Positions 5,620 through 7,402 of a stretch of DNA of 7,402 bases are shown piece by piece. The stretch is taken from positions 1-7,402 of the forward strand of contig JBAYHN010000065.1 of assembly GCA_041666125.1 (NCBI GenBank). Direction: 5' to 3'. The DNA is from JBAYHN01 sp041666125. Lineage in GTDB: Bacteria; Patescibacteriota; Gracilibacteria; UBA1369; UM-FILTER-53-11. The notes under the pieces were generated by a model, which saw only the letters and a program-made list of their open reading frames with translations, was not told the DNA's origin and did not search any database. Position 1 is the first letter of the stretch. The number at the start of each line of letters is the position of its first letter. The translations under genes and the position numbers were made by a program.

Positions 5620-6195
5620 ATGCCTAAAACTACTACGAAAAAAACAGCCGCCGCAACAAAGAAAGCTCCAGCAGTAAAAGTAAAAAAAGCTCCAAAAGCT
5701 GCTGCTAAGCCAAAGAAAGTAATAGAAATCTCCGCAGAAGAACGAATGGACGCTCCGGTAAAAAAAGTAGCGGCTGCAAAGGAGGCAAAAGTTAAGAAAG
5801 TGATTGGCACTTATTATTACGCAGATGGCCAACGTAAGACTTCGGAAGCCTCTGTACGTTTGATAGAGAAAGGCACAGGCATTATTACTGTTAATGAAAG
5901 AACATTCGAAAATTATTTCCCAGTATTTACAGATCAAGACAAAATTCTCTCCCCTCTCCGAGTTACAAACCAGCTAAAGACTTTCGATATTACAGTGAAA
6001 GTACAAGGTGGAGGCATTCATTCTCAGGCCGAAGCTATTAGGCATGGCATTTCTAAAGCACTCCTTGCATATAACGTTGAATACAGATCACTTCTTAAAC
6101 CTATCGGCTTCTTGACTCGAGACTCGAGAGTAAAAGAAAGAAAGAAGTACGGTCTAAAACGTGCAAGAAGAGCACCACAATGGCAAAAACGTTAA
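5620..6195 (+). CDS. rpsI: 30S ribosomal protein S9 (uS9) with Lys/Ala-rich N-terminal extension
   Basis: S9 sits in the head of the small subunit; its C-terminal tail reaches P-site tRNA. The core begins near residue 62 (G-T-Y-Y-Y-A-D-G-Q-R-K-T-S-E-A-S-V-R) and shows G-G-G-I-H-S-Q-A-E-A-I-R-H-G-I-S-K-A-L (130-148) and D-S-R-V-K-E-R-K-K-Y-G-L-K. The product has 191 residues against roughly 130 usually; the excess is residues 1-60, a Lys/Ala/Pro-rich, probably disordered segment with repeated K-K-A-P/A-A-A units. The tail ends R-A-R-R-A-P-Q-W-Q-K-R, keeping the terminal Lys-Arg that contacts tRNA but with Trp where Phe or Tyr is usual. The last 16 bases overlap the trmD start. A 7-base tandem GACTCGA (6114-6127) lies within the conserved T-R-D-S-R codons. 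Confidence 0.97.
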   Translation: MPKTTTKKTAAATKKAPAVKVKKAPKAAAKPKKVIEISAEERMDAPVKKVAAAKEAKVKKVIGTYYYADGQRKTSEASVRLIEKGTGIITVNERTFENYFPVFTDQDKILSPLRVTNQLKTFDITVKVQGGGIHSQAEAIRHGISKALLAYNVEYRSLLKPIGFLTRDSRVKERKKYGLKRARRAPQWQKR

Positions 6196-6839
6196 GATTC
6201 GATGTTCTTACTATCTTTCCGCATTTGCTGGATTCTTACCTTGAAGACAGCATAGTTAAGCGTGAGATATTAAAGAAAACCATCAAGATTAATTTCCACG
6301 ACATTAGGTGCTACAGTAAGGACAAGCACAAAAAAGTGGACTCTTCGCCATATGGCGGCGGCGCAGGAATGCTTATGACGGCGCAGCCTATTTATGACTG
6401 CATTACCGCCGTGAAGAAGAAGAATCGTGGTGCACCAGTCATTTATATGTCTCCGACGGGCAAAATGTTTGATTATAAGATGGCAAAGAGGCTTTCTAAG
6501 AAAAAGGGGCTTATTTTGCTTTGTGGCAGGTACGAAGGAATTGATGAAAGGATAAAGAAACTCTGCATTGATGAGGAAATTTCGATTGGAAACTATGTAT
6601 TAACGGGCGGCGAACTGCCGGCAATGGTCGTTATTGACGCCATAATGAGGCTTGCACCGGGCGCGCTGGGCAATAAGGACTCGGCAAAGGAAGATTCTTT
6701 TACAGAAGCCCTGGATGGCAAAAAAGAATATCCGCATTATACAAAGCCGCGCGAATTTAAGGGGTTAAAGGTGCCGGAAGTGCTCACTACCGGCAATCAT
6801 GCTAAAATTACCGCATGGAGAAAAAAACGCTTAAAATAA
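6180..6839 (+). CDS. trmD: tRNA (guanine-N1-)-methyltransferase TrmD
   Basis: TrmD methylates G37 next to the anticodon using S-adenosylmethionine, preventing +1 frameshifting; it works as a dimer with a knotted SPOUT fold. Motifs in order: L-R-F-D-V-L-T-I-F-P (5-14), S-P-Y-G-G-G-A-G-M-L (56-65), G-R-Y-E-G-I-D-E-R-I (116-125), S-I-G-N-Y-V-L-T-G-G-E-L-P-A (135-148), R-L-A-P-G-A-L-G-N and E-D-S-F. R157 and D172 match the catalytic Arg154 and Asp169 of E. coli. The product has 219 residues and stops shortly after W-R-K-K-R, lacking the C-terminal helical tail of about 25-35 residues seen in longer family members. The usual rpsP-rimM-trmD-rplS setting is absent: the gene overlaps rpsI by 16 bases at the start and the ATPase gene by 25 at the end. 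An AAGAAGAG stretch upstream is the nearest thing to a Shine-Dalgarno in the window, but weak. Confidence 0.97.
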   Translation: MAKTLRFDVLTIFPHLLDSYLEDSIVKREILKKTIKINFHDIRCYSKDKHKKVDSSPYGGGAGMLMTAQPIYDCITAVKKKNRGAPVIYMSPTGKMFDYKMAKRLSKKKGLILLCGRYEGIDERIKKLCIDEEISIGNYVLTGGELPAMVVIDAIMRLAPGALGNKDSAKEDSFTEALDGKKEYPHYTKPREFKGLKVPEVLTTGNHAKITAWRKKRLK

Positions 6840-7402
6840 ATGGATTAACGTCTGCGGAAGCGGCTCTTGGCCTCGAGAAATTTGGACTAAATATACTGCA
6901 AGAAAAAAGGCGTACGCCGCTGATAATTCAGTTTTTAAAGCAGTTTAAGGATATTTTAATAATTATTCTTATTTGCGCAGCCGGTTTTGCTTATTTTATT
7001 GGTGAAGGCATAGATGCGCTAATAATCATCATTATAGTTGTACTGAATGCTGCTATTGGATTTGCCCAGGAATTTAAGGCAGAGAAAGCTATAGAGGCTC
7101 TACGCAAACTACTTGCGCCGCGTGCGCGCGTTTTGCGCGATGGCAAGGAGGTTATGATAGATGGAAAATTTCTTGTACCCGGAGACGTCGTGATTTTGAA
7201 TGAGGGAGATAAGATTGGCGCGGACGGCGAACTTTTTGAAGAAAATGAAGTTAGGATTGATGAATCGATTTTGACGGGCGAATCGGTTCCGGTAAAAAAA
7301 GACACCGGGAAAAATAAAAATATTGCCATGGGCACACAGGTAGCTCACGGCACAGGTCGTGCAATAATCACAAAAACCGGAATGAACACGGCTTTTGGCA
7401 AA
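6815..7402 (+). CDS. P2-type cation-transporting ATPase, N-terminal part (3' end outside window)
   Basis: Open to the right edge for 196 codons. P2 ATPases pump cations (Ca2+, or Na+/K+/Mg2+ relatives) across the membrane through a phospho-aspartate cycle. Visible parts: a cation-ATPase N-terminal domain (G-L-T-S-A-E-A-A-L-G-L-E-K-F-G-L-N, 10-26), membrane segments about 46-62 and 66-84, then the actuator domain with L-V-P-G-D-V-V (120-126), G-D-K-I-G-A-D-G (131-138) and the dephosphorylation loop D-E-S-I-L-T-G-E-S (149-157, Glu156 catalytic). The D-K-T-G-T phosphorylation site and the ion-binding membrane helices lie beyond the window, so ion specificity cannot be read. The pattern is closest to calcium-type (PacL/SERCA-like) pumps. 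The ATG lies inside trmD, overlapping it by 25 bases, and gives a complete N-terminal domain, which supports this start. No Shine-Dalgarno is visible. Confidence 0.93.
   Translation, partial: MEKKTLKINGLTSAEAALGLEKFGLNILQEKRRTPLIIQFLKQFKDILIIILICAAGFAYFIGEGIDALIIIIIVVLNAAIGFAQEFKAEKAIEALRKLLAPRARVLRDGKEVMIDGKFLVPGDVVILNEGDKIGADGELFEENEVRIDESILTGESVPVKKDTGKNKNIAMGTQVAHGTGRAIITKTGMNTAFGK

Noticed and set aside
6114..6127. Tandem GACTCGA repeat in rpsI as a mobile-element or duplication scar
   Set aside because: It encodes the conserved T-R-D-S-R segment of S9, so the repeat is a by-product of codon choice with no inserted residues.
6991..7335. Long open frame on the minus strand opposite the ATPase gene
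   Set aside because: Its translation is low-complexity Ser/Pro/Ile text with no recognisable motif, and the + strand reads as a clear P-type ATPase; it is a shadow frame. The same holds for the other antisense and out-of-frame stretches inside the ribosomal genes.
1..7402. Defence system, prophage, transposon or CRISPR content
   Set aside because: Every long stretch is accounted for by conserved housekeeping genes; I see no terminal inverted repeats, spaced repeats, integrase or tRNA attachment site.

Overview
This window is a stretch of bacterial housekeeping DNA, entirely coding on the + strand: the distal part of an spc/alpha ribosomal-protein supercluster. I read thirteen protein genes that start in the window, plus the 3' end of a fourteenth at the left edge. 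I see no RNA gene, mobile element, CRISPR array or phage signature. The organism looks like an ultra-small-genome bacterium of the Patescibacteria (CPR) type. The reasons are the AT-rich sequence, very tight packing, lysine-rich extensions on ribosomal proteins, and a small lipoprotein with a 'YxxxKYxxSFEYP' domain start. The lineage is an inference from style, not a placement. TGA is used as a stop (rplQ), which argues against the TGA=Gly code of Gracilibacteria/Absconditabacteria.

Layout: adk (3' end, zinc-finger LID) - unrecognised lipoprotein (281-970) - map - infA - rpmJ - rpsM - rpsK - rpsD - rpoA - rplQ - rplM - rpsI - trmD - start of a P2-type cation ATPase running off the right edge. 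Gaps are 8-84 bases. The largest is between map and infA; the only convincing hairpin lies between rpmJ and rpsM. Three junctions overlap: rplQ/rplM by 4 bases (ATGA), rpsI/trmD by 16, trmD/ATPase by 25.

Together the genes supply nucleotide balance (Adk), nascent-protein processing (Map), initiation (IF-1), five small- and large-subunit proteins around the alpha operon (L36, S13, S11, S4, L17), two more from the L13-S9 pair, the RNA polymerase alpha subunit, and a tRNA m1G37 methyltransferase that protects reading frame. The lipoprotein and the ATPase are the outsiders.

I found no clear new biological system. The points most worth a second look are: no Shine-Dalgarno motif at any of thirteen starts; a lipoprotein embedded between adk and map; an IF-1 with a five-residue insertion; loss of conserved prolines in S11; long basic N-terminal extensions on S11 and S9; trmD relocated behind rpsI, with an overlap that may have fixed an unusual Trp in the S9 tail; and a hairpin ahead of rpsM where an S4 control element could sit.
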